The notes: a model not told the origin generated them from the letters alone. A stretch of DNA of 64,000 nucleotides from Leptolinea sp964404415 (GCA_964404415.1 CAYOKC010000001.1:1-64000), one strand, 5' to 3'; numbered from the stretch's first letter, positions 26,551 to 35,852 are shown. Numbers and translations: made by a program.

Positions 26551-27282
26551 TTAGCGTTTGCCCACCGTAGCCGCGTATACAACCAGCTCATCAACGCCGT
26601 CCAACCCCAGGGCGGCGTTTGTCATGTCATCATCATAAGCGGCAATGCCGCAAACCCCGCAGCCGATGGATTCAGCCGCCAGGTACAGATTCTGGCAGAC
26701 ATGGCCGGCATCCAAAAGAACATACCGCGCGGCGCGTTCTGAATACCGCCAGGACATACGCTCCAACACCGCCACCCAGAAGAAAGTTACCGCGCTGGTT
26801 CTCACATGGCTTTGTGATTTACAGGCGGTGGTGACCGTCTCATTGATGTTGACTTCCATGTTTACCGCGTACACACAGTGCTTGAGCGCGGAATACCGGT
26901 ATACACCGGGGTTGAGCGATTCCACCCGGTTGATCAGCAGGTAGGTCTCGAACGCGTGCCGCGATCCAGCGGAGGGGACTGTCCGCAACGTGGCAGGCCG
27001 GTCGGTGACAGATTTTACGCCCTGAGTGATCCACAACAGATAGGATAGCTCATTGAGAGTGATTTCCTGCTGGGTATATTTGCGCAGTGTGGTCCGGGTT
27101 TCCATGGCGGTACGCACGTCCATGGGAGGGATGGTAATGGAAGATGGTACCGGCAAAGGTATGACAGTTACGTCACCCGGTACAGGTTGTTCCAGCGCAG
27201 GTTGCGGTACACCGGAGTGCTGCGCGGGGGGTGTTAGATGAGCATATTTCGTTTTTTCGAAAAGATCTATACCAGGTGCCAT
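26551..27282 (-). CDS. SagB-type nitroreductase-fold dehydrogenase
   Basis: 243 residues. Recognisable parts are RTTLRKYTQQEITLNELSYL, RTVPSAGSRHAFETYLLIN and LDAGHVCQNLYLAAESIGCG, typical of the SagB/ThcOx FMN oxidoreductases that turn azolines into azoles in thiazole/oxazole-modified peptides. No cyclodehydratase, leader peptide or transporter gene is nearby, so it is a stand-alone member and its role is open. GGGAGG precedes ATG 27282; the frame extends upstream without support. It lies 37 bases after murJ on the same strand. Confidence 0.88.
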   Translation of the reverse strand: MAPGIDLFEKTKYAHLTPPAQHSGVPQPALEQPVPGDVTVIPLPVPSSITIPPMDVRTAMETRTTLRKYTQQEITLNELSYLLWITQGVKSVTDRPATLRTVPSAGSRHAFETYLLINRVESLNPGVYRYSALKHCVYAVNMEVNINETVTTACKSQSHVRTSAVTFFWVAVLERMSWRYSERAARYVLLDAGHVCQNLYLAAESIGCGVCGIAAYDDDMTNAALGLDGVDELVVYAATVGKR

Positions 27283-27319
27283 AATTTTATCCTCCCGATT
27301 AACAATAATTATAGAAAAA

Positions 27320-28915
27320 TTACGGCATTCGATGCAAGATTCTACGGGAAATTGCTCCCCACAATATTCCAACTTCCTTTGTTTTTAATAAAACCAGTAA
27401 ACCGCCGTAAACTCCAATCCCCAGGATCAGGCCACATAGTGTGACAACCCACGCCGGAAGAGTTGCACTCCATGCCAACCAGATAATCAGAACCGCGGCC
27501 ATAGCGGCGCAGGCTGTTACACCTTTCCATAACGCGTTAATAATTTCGTTTCCCTGAAGTCCACTTAACCGGCGCCGCATGATCGTCAACAAAGCTGCCA
27601 TTTCCAGCGCGGTCGCCAGCGAATTAGCCAGCGCGAGCCCGCCATGCGGCATCCAACCGCTGGATATAAAAACTGAAGCAAAAAGCAGACTGAAACCAAT
27701 ATTCAATGACATGGCAATAACGCCGACGATCACCGGGGTTTTCGTATCATGCAGCGCGTAAAATGCCCGGCTGACGATCTCTACCACGCAATGCCCCACC
27801 AATCCGGCCGCGTACCAGAGCAGCGCCCAGGCAACCATTTCTGTGGAACGGTCGCCAAATCGCCCGCCCTGATACAACAGGCGTATGATGGGTTCGCGCA
27901 GCAACACGAGCCCGACGGATGACGGCAATGAAAGCAACAGAACCGCCCGCATGGTGGATGCCAGCGATGCGCGCATTTCATCCAGTTTTCCCAGGGCAAC
28001 CTGGGCAGAAAAAGTGGGCAGCGAGGCGATGGCGATCGTCTGGGCAATTAATGCCTGCGGCATCATCATCAGGGTGAAAGCCGTGGTAATGGACGTCAGA
28101 CTGCCTTCCGGCTGGCGTGACGCCAGGTTGGTATTCACCCAGAAATTCAACTGCACAATGCCCGCCCCAAACAACCGGGGAAGCATTAACCGCCCCACTT
28201 CATGAACCGATGGATCTTCCAATCCAAGCGCAGGCCGGTAAACGAATTTCAGACGGAAAAGCGAAGGTAACTGTACCAGAAGATGCAGCGCGGCACCCAG
28301 AACCGTCCCCCAGGCGAGGCCAAAAATTCCCATTCCCGGAGAAAGCACCAGAACGCCGAAAATGATCCCCAATGAATACATGGATGGCGCAAGTGCCGGG
28401 TAAAGAAAGACCTGATTGGCATTGAGTACACCCATCACCAATCCGCTGATGCCGAAGATCACCACGGAAGGGAGAATGACACGAAGTAAGTCCACTGCCA
28501 GGTTGAATGTTTGCGGGTCATCCACAAAACCCGGGGCCAGCAGATATTGCACGATCTGCGGCGCGAAAACGGCCGATAAAGCGCTGACAGCCGTTAAAAG
28601 GAGAAGTACCAGGTTTGCGATACTGGAAGCCAGTTTCCATGCGCCGGCTTGATCTTTTTTTGCCAGGAAACCGGTGAATGTGGGGACAAACGCCGAAGCC
28701 AGCGCCCCGCCGGCAACAAGGTTGAACAACGTTTCTGCCAACCTGTTGGCGGTATTGAACGCCTCCATCTCGGCACCGGTGCCGTAACTCCGCATGATCA
28801 ATATTCCGCGGATCAGGCCGATCAGGTTGGATAGAACAAAAGCCGCCATCACGGTCCCGGCGGCCCGGGCGATCTGGCGGTTGGCGGTTCGTGCTGTATC
28901 AGGTTCAACAGACAT
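27320..28915 (-). CDS. murJ: Lipid II flippase MurJ
   Basis: 531 residues with about 14 membrane spans of the MOP exporter superfamily. N-terminal motifs SNLIGLIRGILIMRSYGTG, FNTANRLAETLFNLVAGGAL and FVPTFTGFLAKK are characteristic of MurJ/MviN, which flips undecaprenyl-linked peptidoglycan precursor across the inner membrane. This indicates peptidoglycan synthesis. The SagB-like gene follows at 37 bases; the gene is divergent from the coiled-coil protein gene. Confidence 0.94.
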   Translation of the reverse strand: MSVEPDTARTANRQIARAAGTVMAAFVLSNLIGLIRGILIMRSYGTGAEMEAFNTANRLAETLFNLVAGGALASAFVPTFTGFLAKKDQAGAWKLASSIANLVLLLLTAVSALSAVFAPQIVQYLLAPGFVDDPQTFNLAVDLLRVILPSVVIFGISGLVMGVLNANQVFLYPALAPSMYSLGIIFGVLVLSPGMGIFGLAWGTVLGAALHLLVQLPSLFRLKFVYRPALGLEDPSVHEVGRLMLPRLFGAGIVQLNFWVNTNLASRQPEGSLTSITTAFTLMMMPQALIAQTIAIASLPTFSAQVALGKLDEMRASLASTMRAVLLLSLPSSVGLVLLREPIIRLLYQGGRFGDRSTEMVAWALLWYAAGLVGHCVVEIVSRAFYALHDTKTPVIVGVIAMSLNIGFSLLFASVFISSGWMPHGGLALANSLATALEMAALLTIMRRRLSGLQGNEIINALWKGVTACAAMAAVLIIWLAWSATLPAWVVTLCGLILGIGVYGGLLVLLKTKEVGILWGAISRRILHRMP

Positions 28916-29007
28916 GCAAGCGATTATACGATATAAAATATAATTAATTCCTGAACAACAGGCTTGCCTTGCGGTTAAACCGTGGGCGTTCCACGGGAGG
29001 ATTTAAA

Positions 29008-29730
29008 ATGCCACGAAAAAAGACATCACCTGGTAAAGAGATTGAAATTGAACAGCCACTGACTGAAGCGGCCCCGGTGGAAGAACAACGCCCTGAAAAG
29101 CTGGGAAATCCTGAGGTTCCGCAAGCTGTACCTGCGAAGAATTCCCCACAAGAAATTACGGAACAACCGGGAGACCAGACAGTCGGTGGAAACCCCGGCA
29201 ACAAGAGCTGGTTGTGGATCACGATCAGCCTTGTTTTCGGCCTGGCGGCCGGCTATTTGCTTTGCCACAACCTGTTTGTCATTCCTTTAAATACCCAATT
29301 AGCTAACGCCATTCAAATGCATTCCAGCGGAGCGGCTTCGTCAAATCAGATCAAATCCGATTTTTCCAATATGCAACTACGCCAACAGGAAATGGAGATC
29401 CGCTACCTGAAATCAGCCGCTCAACTGGAAAACGCGAACCTGTACATTTTCCTCCTGCAAATGAAAGAAAAAGCCACCCTGGCACAGCTCTATGTGGAAC
29501 AGAAAAAAGGGTTGGAAGCCCGCGAAACACTGGCCGAGATCAAAACCCTGTATAACAACATTTACCCGTTTATTGAAAAAAAGGACAAAGCGTCGGCGGA
29601 TGAGTTGGATGTGTTGATCTCAACGGCGGTCCAGAATCTGACAGCCGACCCTGAGACAGCCTATTTGGATCTGAATTCGATTTCCGACCATCTTTCCGTC
29701 GTGGAGGCGGCCCTTTTTAAAATGGAATAA
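29008..29730 (+). CDS. Single-span membrane protein with coiled coil
   Basis: 240 residues, not recognised. A hydrophilic Pro/Glu-rich N-terminus (1-68) precedes one span (about 69-90, WLWITISLVFGLAAGYLL). The remainder is helical with heptads (LRQQEMEIRYLKSAAQLENANLYIFLLQM) and ends in VEAALFKME. GGGAGG lies before ATG 29008. Topology is probably N-in with the coiled coil outside. It precedes the histidine kinase gene on the same strand by 68 bases, with a possible extra promoter between them. Confidence 0.72.
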   Translation: MPRKKTSPGKEIEIEQPLTEAAPVEEQRPEKLGNPEVPQAVPAKNSPQEITEQPGDQTVGGNPGNKSWLWITISLVFGLAAGYLLCHNLFVIPLNTQLANAIQMHSSGAASSNQIKSDFSNMQLRQQEMEIRYLKSAAQLENANLYIFLLQMKEKATLAQLYVEQKKGLEARETLAEIKTLYNNIYPFIEKKDKASADELDVLISTAVQNLTADPETAYLDLNSISDHLSVVEAALFKME

Positions 29731-29740
29731 TTCTTGCATG

Positions 29741-29749
29741 TGCTATACT
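29741..29749 (+). promoter_or_regulatory. Extended -10 promoter before the histidine kinase
   Basis: TGCTATACT fits the TGnTATAAT extended -10 pattern; no clear -35 is seen. Its position argues that the kinase starts at ATG 29799 rather than TTG 29751. Confidence 0.4.
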
Positions 29750-29798
29750 TTTGACGAACAATATTACCGGCCCGCAAAGTGAAGAATTGCTAAACTCC

Positions 29799-31373
29799 AT
29801 GGATAAAAAACAGGCACCGGAAAAAACTCCTGTAAATTTGTTGTTGGAAATCAGCCGTGAAGTCACAGCGGCTCTAGATCTGCATACCGTCCTTGAAAGA
29901 GTCCTTGTGCTTTCAACCGGAAGTATTGGCGTTGAAAGGGCCAGCCTGATCGTGATGGACGACCGGCACAAACCGATTGACGCCGCTATTATGGTCGATG
30001 GAAAGATCATCGCTCACCGCTCCGACCAATTGCAGGCTACCATCGAAAGCGGCCTGGCAGGCTGGGTGCTGCGCGAAGGCAAACCCGCGCTGATCCAGGA
30101 TACCAGTAAAGATCCACGCTGGCTGCGCCGGCAGGATGACGCGCCCGATAAATCCGGCGCGAAGTCTGTCATCTGCCTGCCATTGATGCAACGCGAGTCA
30201 CTGGTGGGTATTCTCACCATTGTCAACCCGGAACCCAATTCGATCACCCAGGAAGATTTTGACCTTCTAAAGGGTGTGGCGGACTTGTGTGGTTCAGCCA
30301 TTGGTAACTCTCGCCTGTTTGAATCACTCCAATCAGCCAACCGCCGGTACCGCGAGCTGTTTGACGATAGTATCGACCCCATTTTCATCACCGATATGGA
30401 AGGCGAGATTCTGGAAGCCAACCGTCAGGCCAGCGGCGTAACCGGCTACCAGCCGGTTGAATTGATCGGCCGGTCTCTTTTTGACATGCAAACCCGCGAC
30501 CGGAGCGTTATCCAGGAAGAACAATCCCACCTCTCCACGGGCATGACCGCCGCGTTCGAATCCAAGATGGTTTTGCGCAACGGCAGTCTGATGCCGGTGA
30601 TGGTGCACATCCGCCGTGAGAATATAGACGAAGTTGACATGATGCAGTGGATGTTCCGCGACCTGAGCGAGCGCAAAGAACTTGACCGCCTGCGGGATGA
30701 CCTTTCTGCCATGATCTACCACGACCTGCGGTCACCTCTGGCCAATGTGATTTCCAGCCTGGATATAATGCTGGCCACGCATCAGGACCAGAATTCACCG
30801 GACGCATCATTGATCCAGATCGCGTACCGTTCGGCAGAACGCATGCAGCGTTTGATCAGCGCGCTTCTCGATATCAGCCGGTTGGAAGCGGGACAATCCA
30901 TCCTCAAACCGCAGATCTCTGAAGCCCGGAATTTGCTGCAGGAAGCGCTGGATGTTGTCAGGCCGAATATAGACTCAAAAATGCAATCCACGTCACTTGT
31001 CTTGCCCAACGAATCCATATTCCTGTATATTGACGTGGATATGATCCGCCGGGTGATCATTAATTTGACAGAGAATGCCAACAAATACACCCCGAATGGC
31101 GCAGCCATCCAGTTGGGTTGCATTCAAAATGATGATATGGCCGAACTATGGGTTCGTGACAGCGGCCCCGGAATCCCGGCTGAAAGCGCGCGGACAATTT
31201 TTGATAAGTATGTCCGGTTGCAGGCTGAAAACACACCAAAAGGGCTCGGGCTTGGACTGGCTTTTTGCCGGTTGGCTGTCGAAGCGCATGGCGGGAAGAT
31301 CTGGGTGGAAAGCAACCGCGGTCAGGGCAGTCGATTTGTGATGACATTGCCACTGGCAAAAGAAACACTCTAA
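29799..31373 (+). CDS. Cytoplasmic GAF-PAS sensor histidine kinase
   Basis: 524 residues without membrane spans. Domain order: GAF (about 15-160), PAS (about 165-285), HisKA with MIYHDLRSPLANVISS (phospho-His in the H-box) and HATPase with NLTENANKYTPNG (N box), DSGPGIP and GLGLGLAFCRLA (G boxes). All catalytic boxes are intact. ATG 29799 is chosen over TTG 29751. It begins a run with an MBL-fold gene, an asparaginase and a lone receiver (29799-33736); the receiver is its likely partner. Confidence 0.92.
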   Translation: MDKKQAPEKTPVNLLLEISREVTAALDLHTVLERVLVLSTGSIGVERASLIVMDDRHKPIDAAIMVDGKIIAHRSDQLQATIESGLAGWVLREGKPALIQDTSKDPRWLRRQDDAPDKSGAKSVICLPLMQRESLVGILTIVNPEPNSITQEDFDLLKGVADLCGSAIGNSRLFESLQSANRRYRELFDDSIDPIFITDMEGEILEANRQASGVTGYQPVELIGRSLFDMQTRDRSVIQEEQSHLSTGMTAAFESKMVLRNGSLMPVMVHIRRENIDEVDMMQWMFRDLSERKELDRLRDDLSAMIYHDLRSPLANVISSLDIMLATHQDQNSPDASLIQIAYRSAERMQRLISALLDISRLEAGQSILKPQISEARNLLQEALDVVRPNIDSKMQSTSLVLPNESIFLYIDVDMIRRVIINLTENANKYTPNGAAIQLGCIQNDDMAELWVRDSGPGIPAESARTIFDKYVRLQAENTPKGLGLGLAFCRLAVEAHGGKIWVESNRGQGSRFVMTLPLAKETL

Positions 31374-31394
31374 CCGGTATTGGAGAATTATTGC

Positions 31395-32252
31395 ATGGAA
31401 GAAATTGCACGAAATGTCTTTATTGAGACAGGTTTATTGGGTGTCACCATAGCTGCCATCCCTTTTTCGGGAGGGCAGATTCTTATTGATTCACCATTCC
31501 GTAATGAAGATATCCGTTCATGGCGGGCTTCTCTGGTCAACCTGGCTGCCGGGGGTGAGCGGGTTCTTATTAATCTGGATGCCCATTATGACCGTACGCT
31601 GGGGTCAAGAGCCATGGAAGCCACATTGATCACCCATGAAGCCACGGCAACCGCGTTCCGCAGCCGGCCGCTGACGTTTAAGAGCCAGCATCTGGGTACC
31701 GGATCCGCCTGGGAATTAAGCAACAACCTGGGAACAATCCGCTGGGTACCCCCTGATATCACTTTCGACAATTCCATCTCCCTGTACCCCGATAGCATAA
31801 CATTGCATGTGGAACACCATCCGGGCCCAATGGCCGGTTCATGCTGGATTGAAATACCGGAAGAAAAAATTCTTTTTGTTGGTGACGCCCTCCCTGTAGA
31901 CCAACCGCCGTTTCTGGCCAACGCCGATATCACCGCGTGGGTGGAATCATTGGAACTGCTTTCGACGGCACGTTATGCCGGGTACAGGATTGTCAGCGGG
32001 CGCGGCGGACTTACTACCGCGGCTCACGCGGCGCCTTTGATCAAATGGCTTGAATCGGTTGACGAGAAGATCAAAGAGATCGGAGAAAAATCCGCTCCGC
32101 CGGAAGACACATTCAATCTGGTGACCAGATATCTTAAGGAATTTCAATTCGGCCGGGACCTGGAAAGCCAGTATACCGACCGCCTGAAATGGGGGTTCTT
32201 CCAATACTATGCCCACCGGTATTGCCCCACCCGGGCGGAATCAGAGGAATGA
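31395..32252 (+). CDS. MBL-fold protein with altered metal site
   Basis: 285 residues with the metallo-beta-lactamase layout: QILIDSPF (strand after the first hairpin), a metal loop NLDAHYDRTLG where family members have THxHxDH, THEATA, HHPGPMAGSCWIEI and KILFVGDALPV. In the metal loop the first and last His appear as Asp62 and Arg67, while His64 and Asp66 remain, so binding of two zinc ions looks impaired. GGAG before ATG 31395 supports the start over TTG 31380. It lies 21 bases after the kinase gene and overlaps the asparaginase gene. Confidence 0.78.
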   Translation: MEEIARNVFIETGLLGVTIAAIPFSGGQILIDSPFRNEDIRSWRASLVNLAAGGERVLINLDAHYDRTLGSRAMEATLITHEATATAFRSRPLTFKSQHLGTGSAWELSNNLGTIRWVPPDITFDNSISLYPDSITLHVEHHPGPMAGSCWIEIPEEKILFVGDALPVDQPPFLANADITAWVESLELLSTARYAGYRIVSGRGGLTTAAHAAPLIKWLESVDEKIKEIGEKSAPPEDTFNLVTRYLKEFQFGRDLESQYTDRLKWGFFQYYAHRYCPTRAESEE

Positions 32253-33298
32253 TGACACACCCCTATAGTACCTGGTACAAAGAGATGGTTGAAGTCACCC
32301 GCGGAGACATTGTCGAATCGGTACATTTCGGCGCCGCCGCGGTTGTCGACAGCCACGGAAAACTGGTCGCCTCATATGGTGACCCGAACGCGGTAAGTTT
32401 TCTGCGGTCATCGTCAAAACCCTTCCAGGCACTGCCCTTCATCGAACTCGGTGGTGACGAAAAATTCGGGTTCACCTCATCCGATATCGGCCTTATCTGC
32501 GCTTCCCATTCCGGCACTGAAGAGCACCGCGCCGCACTGGAAATACTTCAGTCAAAGATCGGCATATCTGAAACAGACCTTTTATGCGGTATCCATTCAC
32601 CGCTGTATAAAGCGGCGGCGGATGCCCTGATGATGAAAGGGCAGACTCCAAGTCAGAATAACCATAATTGTTCCGGCAAACATACCGGCATGCTCGCCCA
32701 CGCCAAAATGCGCGGCGCTTCACTGACCAATTATCTGGACCTCGATCACCCCGTTCAACAAAGCATTATCAAAGCGTTCTCAGAAATGTGCGATTTTCCG
32801 GAAGAAAAAATTGAGATCGGCATAGACGGATGTTCGGCCCCGGTATTCGCGATCCCTCTGTATAACGCGGCACTGGGCCTCGCCCGCCTGAGTGACCCAT
32901 GGAATCTGGATCAAAAACGGGCGGATGCCTGCCGGAAAATCTATAACGGCATGACCGGCGCGCCGTTCATGGTTGCCGGACCGGAACGCTTTGACACGGA
33001 TTTTATGAAATTGATGAATGGCCGTGTATTGACCAAAACCGGGGCTGAGGGTTATCAGGTATTTGGGATCCCGGCAGGTAATGGTAAACCCGGCATGGGT
33101 ATTGCACTCAAAATGGCGGATGGCGACGTCACTGAACGGTCACGTTCACTGGTTGGTTTGGAAATTTTGAGGCAAATTGGCGTTATTTCAGATGATGACC
33201 TGGCGAACCTGGGAAATTATTACACCCGAAAGATCTATAACTGGCGGCATATCGAAATTGGTGAAATGCGGCCGTGTTTTACGCTGGACCGTAGGTAG
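32249..33298 (+). CDS. Asparaginase of the PF06089 (Rhizobium-type) family
   Basis: 349 residues. Signatures: VEVTRGDIVESVHFGAAAVV, SFLRSSSKPFQALPFIE, CASHSGTEEH, NHNCSGKHTGMLA and IGIDGCSAPVFAIPL. This family, unrelated to the classical E. coli type I/II enzymes, hydrolyses L-asparagine; rhizobial ReAV uses a Ser-Lys site with zinc. The SSSKP and CSGKHTGM residues of that site are retained. ATG 32249 overlaps the MBL stop (ATGA), so translation is coupled. Why it sits in a two-component operon is not clear. Confidence 0.92.
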   Translation: MMTHPYSTWYKEMVEVTRGDIVESVHFGAAAVVDSHGKLVASYGDPNAVSFLRSSSKPFQALPFIELGGDEKFGFTSSDIGLICASHSGTEEHRAALEILQSKIGISETDLLCGIHSPLYKAAADALMMKGQTPSQNNHNCSGKHTGMLAHAKMRGASLTNYLDLDHPVQQSIIKAFSEMCDFPEEKIEIGIDGCSAPVFAIPLYNAALGLARLSDPWNLDQKRADACRKIYNGMTGAPFMVAGPERFDTDFMKLMNGRVLTKTGAEGYQVFGIPAGNGKPGMGIALKMADGDVTERSRSLVGLEILRQIGVISDDDLANLGNYYTRKIYNWRHIEIGEMRPCFTLDRR

Positions 33299-33316
33299 AC
33301 ATGCTCAAGGTGGGTT

Positions 33317-33736
33317 ATGAGAATTCCGCGTATTCTGGTTATTGATGATGACCCGACAATAGCCCGTATTGTTCGTTTAACACTCCAGTCAAAAGGATAT
33401 TCGGTGGTCGTTACCGATACCACCCATGCCGGTCTGAAAGAATTATTTCAAGAAAAAACCGACCTGATCATACTTGACTATATGCTGCCAGAACAAAACG
33501 GCCTGGCATTTCTGAAAGACCTGCGGGCGGAACCGGAACTGCGATATACCCCGGTGATCATAATGACCTCAGCCGGAAATAATGAAGTCGTTCAAGCCGC
33601 GAAAATATTAGGCGCGAATGACTTTATGGGAAAGCCGTTCAATATTCAGACATTACTGGATAAGACCATGAAATTGGTCCCATTACCTGAAGATGAGAAA
33701 CCGGAAGAGGATCTCTCCGAAGAAGATGGGGATTGA
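33317..33736 (+). CDS. Single-domain response regulator
   Basis: 139 residues, a CheY-like receiver with acidic tail and no output domain. Acidic pocket Asp10-Asp12 (ILVIDDDP), phospho-acceptor Asp54 (LIILDYMLP), Thr84 and Lys106 (MGKPF) are all present. The acidic tail EEDLSEEDGD is disordered. It lies 18 bases after the asparaginase gene and is probably phosphorylated by the kinase at 29799. Confidence 0.92.
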   Translation: MRIPRILVIDDDPTIARIVRLTLQSKGYSVVVTDTTHAGLKELFQEKTDLIILDYMLPEQNGLAFLKDLRAEPELRYTPVIIMTSAGNNEVVQAAKILGANDFMGKPFNIQTLLDKTMKLVPLPEDEKPEEDLSEEDGD

Positions 33737-33737
33737 T

Positions 33738-34175
33738 CTACAACTCTTTGCGCATAACGTAGGCGTCTTCGCCATCGGGGTAGTAATTATGGCGCACATC
33801 CGTCTTCCGGAATCCCAGGCTGACATAAAGATCGATCGCGGCATGGTTCGAATGCCGCACGCACAACCGGACCTTCTTCCGTTTGATACGCGCTTCTGCC
33901 GCACGTATTAACGCTTTCCCCACCCCCTGACGCCTATGGGACGTTCGAACCCCCAGTGAATTGATGCTCGCCTCTGATTCAAACAGGCTTTCTTCAACCG
34001 TGATGAACCCGATGATCTTTCCATCATTCACGGCTTTCAGGTTGATCATCCCGGGCGTAAGTAAAATAGCCAGAATATCAAGAACCGGCCAGGCATCCTC
34101 CCTGAACACCTCATCTTCCAATTCTTTCAGGGTGTTCAGGTCGCGGAGCCTGGCCGGTAGAATTTCAAAGATCAA
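33738..34175 (-). CDS. GNAT N-acetyltransferase, RimI-like
   Basis: 145 residues. LGVRTSHRRQGVGKALIRAA is the acetyl-CoA loop and HSNHAAIDLYVSLGFRKT is the typical RimI-like C-terminus. RimI relatives acetylate protein N-termini; substrate not shown. Its ATG overlaps the SPFH gene's stop codon (34172-34175), so it is the third gene of the NfeD-SPFH operon, an unusual partner. Confidence 0.87.
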   Translation of the reverse strand: MIFEILPARLRDLNTLKELEDEVFREDAWPVLDILAILLTPGMINLKAVNDGKIIGFITVEESLFESEASINSLGVRTSHRRQGVGKALIRAAEARIKRKKVRLCVRHSNHAAIDLYVSLGFRKTDVRHNYYPDGEDAYVMRKEL

Positions 34176-35074
34176 GCTTTGTTGCCGACATTTTTAACAA
34201 AGTCAGACAACAGGTTGGTGAATTCCATCGGGAAAATGTACTTCGTGGCCGGGTTGGCAGACATGGTCTTGAGGGTTTCAAAGTACTGCAGTGTGACAGT
34301 CTGTCTGTCAATCTTGTTGGCTGCGGAATCGATCTTCGAGAGGGCGATCGCGTAACCTTCGGCACGCAATTGCTGGGCCTGGAGTTCGCCTTCCGCTTTC
34401 AAGATCGCGGACTGTTTCTCGCCTTCGGCGCGCAGAATGTTCGCCTCTTTTTCACCGTTCGCCACATTGACGGCAGCCACGCGGGTACCTTCTGACTCGG
34501 TAACCACAGCACGGCGATTACGTTCGGCAGAGAGCTGGCGGTTCATGGCATCCTGAACATCCTTCGGAGGGATGATCTCGCGGATCTCAACATTGGTGAC
34601 TTTTACGCCCCAGCGTTCGGTTACTTCGTCAAGGCGGGTGCGCAGCATGGTGTTGATGTGCTCGCGTTGTGAAAGCACGTCATCCAGCGAAATACCGCCG
34701 ATGACGGAACGCAGCGTGGTGGTCGCCAGACCCTGCGCGGCGTATTCAAAGTTACCTACCTGCAAAACGCTTTCCGTGGGAGCCACAAGTTTGTAGTACC
34801 ACAGGAAGTCAATGGAGATGGGGGCATTATCCTTGGTGATCGATGTCTGGTGGGGGATTTCGCGTACCTGCTCGCGAAGGTCAACCATCACCGGGCGGTC
34901 AATGACAGGGATTAGTAATACAAGTCCGGGGCCTTTTTCGCCAATACATCGCCCCAGGCGGAACACAACCAATCGTTTGTATTCCGGCACAACTTTAATG
35001 GCGGAAGCCAGAAAGAACAAAACGGCGACAACCACAAATCCAATCAAACATAAAACCGGAACGGCACTTTCCAT
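34172..35074 (-). CDS. SPFH/band 7 membrane protein (stomatin-like)
   Basis: 300 residues. One N-terminal span (about 7-28), then the SPFH core: VVPEYKRLVVFRLGR, GPGLVLLIPVID, TKDNAPISIDFLWYYKL, RSVIGGISLDDVLSQRE, EIIPPKDVQDAMNRQ. A long Ala/Glu helical region (ANGEKEANILRAEGEKQSAI) then drives oligomer formation. Such proteins form large membrane rings tied to membrane microdomains or to protease control. The NfeD gene lies directly upstream, the typical partner. Confidence 0.95.
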   Translation of the reverse strand: MESAVPVLCLIGFVVVAVLFFLASAIKVVPEYKRLVVFRLGRCIGEKGPGLVLLIPVIDRPVMVDLREQVREIPHQTSITKDNAPISIDFLWYYKLVAPTESVLQVGNFEYAAQGLATTTLRSVIGGISLDDVLSQREHINTMLRTRLDEVTERWGVKVTNVEIREIIPPKDVQDAMNRQLSAERNRRAVVTESEGTRVAAVNVANGEKEANILRAEGEKQSAILKAEGELQAQQLRAEGYAIALSKIDSAANKIDRQTVTLQYFETLKTMSANPATKYIFPMEFTNLLSDFVKNVGNKA

Positions 35075-35098
35075 GACTATCTCCTTAAAAATATGATT

Positions 35099-35716
35099 TT
35101 ACAGGTCAGATTGCAGATCTTCGTCTGACAGAGGTTCAACCTCGAGAATGACCCCATCCTGCTTGATGACCTTTACCAGCGTTCCTGTTGAAACCGGCAC
35201 GCTGGATCGGGCGCTCCACTCTTCGCTCTGAATATACACTGTACCACTGTGGAATATATCCGACCGGGCTTTGCCCACCTGGTTCACCAGTTTTCCCGTG
35301 CGGCTGTACGGTTTCATTTTCAACGCGTCCAGTCCGCGGGTAGCAACGATCCACATGAAACCGGCTACAAGGATGGAGACGATCACCGCCAACACGGGGT
35401 TGACAGCCATTTGTCCATCTTCTGTGCGGAACATAAAAATGGAGCCGGCGATCATGGCAAGGATACTGATTATAAGAAAAATCAGATGCTGCGAGCGGCG
35501 CAAGGCGTACAGGAATGGAAAAACACCCACCACCAGGATAACCAGCGCCCACCAGTTGAATGGCAGATTGGCCACGGAATAGCCGGCGATCACAATTGCC
35601 ATCGTCGCGCCAATTTCCAACAATCCGGTACCTGGAGCGAACATAGCCAGTACCGCCATAACGAAACCGCCGACCAGTATCAGGTACGAAATATTGGGAT
35701 CCAGCAGAAAATTCAT
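35099..35716 (-). CDS. NfeD-family membrane protein
   Basis: 205 residues. Four or five spans (MFAPGTGLLEIGATMAIVIA onward to about residue 130) and a C-terminal OB-fold domain starting near GKARSDIFHSGTVYIQSEEW and ending in VILEVEPL: the NfeD pattern without the serine protease domain. NfeD proteins pair with SPFH proteins, whose gene follows at 24 bases. Transcription should come from the promoter at 35742-35770. Confidence 0.92.
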   Translation of the reverse strand: MNFLLDPNISYLILVGGFVMAVLAMFAPGTGLLEIGATMAIVIAGYSVANLPFNWWALVILVVGVFPFLYALRRSQHLIFLIISILAMIAGSIFMFRTEDGQMAVNPVLAVIVSILVAGFMWIVATRGLDALKMKPYSRTGKLVNQVGKARSDIFHSGTVYIQSEEWSARSSVPVSTGTLVKVIKQDGVILEVEPLSDEDLQSDL

Positions 35717-35741
35717 TTAGCCCTTCCTTACTTCTTCGTTC

Positions 35742-35770
35742 ATTATATACATCCTGTTGAAGGCAGGCAA
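35742..35770 (-). promoter_or_regulatory. Predicted promoter of the NfeD-SPFH-GNAT operon
   Basis: On the minus strand: TTGCCT (35770-35765), 17-bp spacer, TATAAT (35747-35742), a perfect -10, 26 bases before the nfeD ATG. Confidence 0.7.
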
Positions 35771-35852
35771 CAAATCAAATGCCATCAATAATATATACGT
35801 AAATTCGAAATAAATGTATCATTAGTGCAATATTTCACAAGGAGAAAACCTC

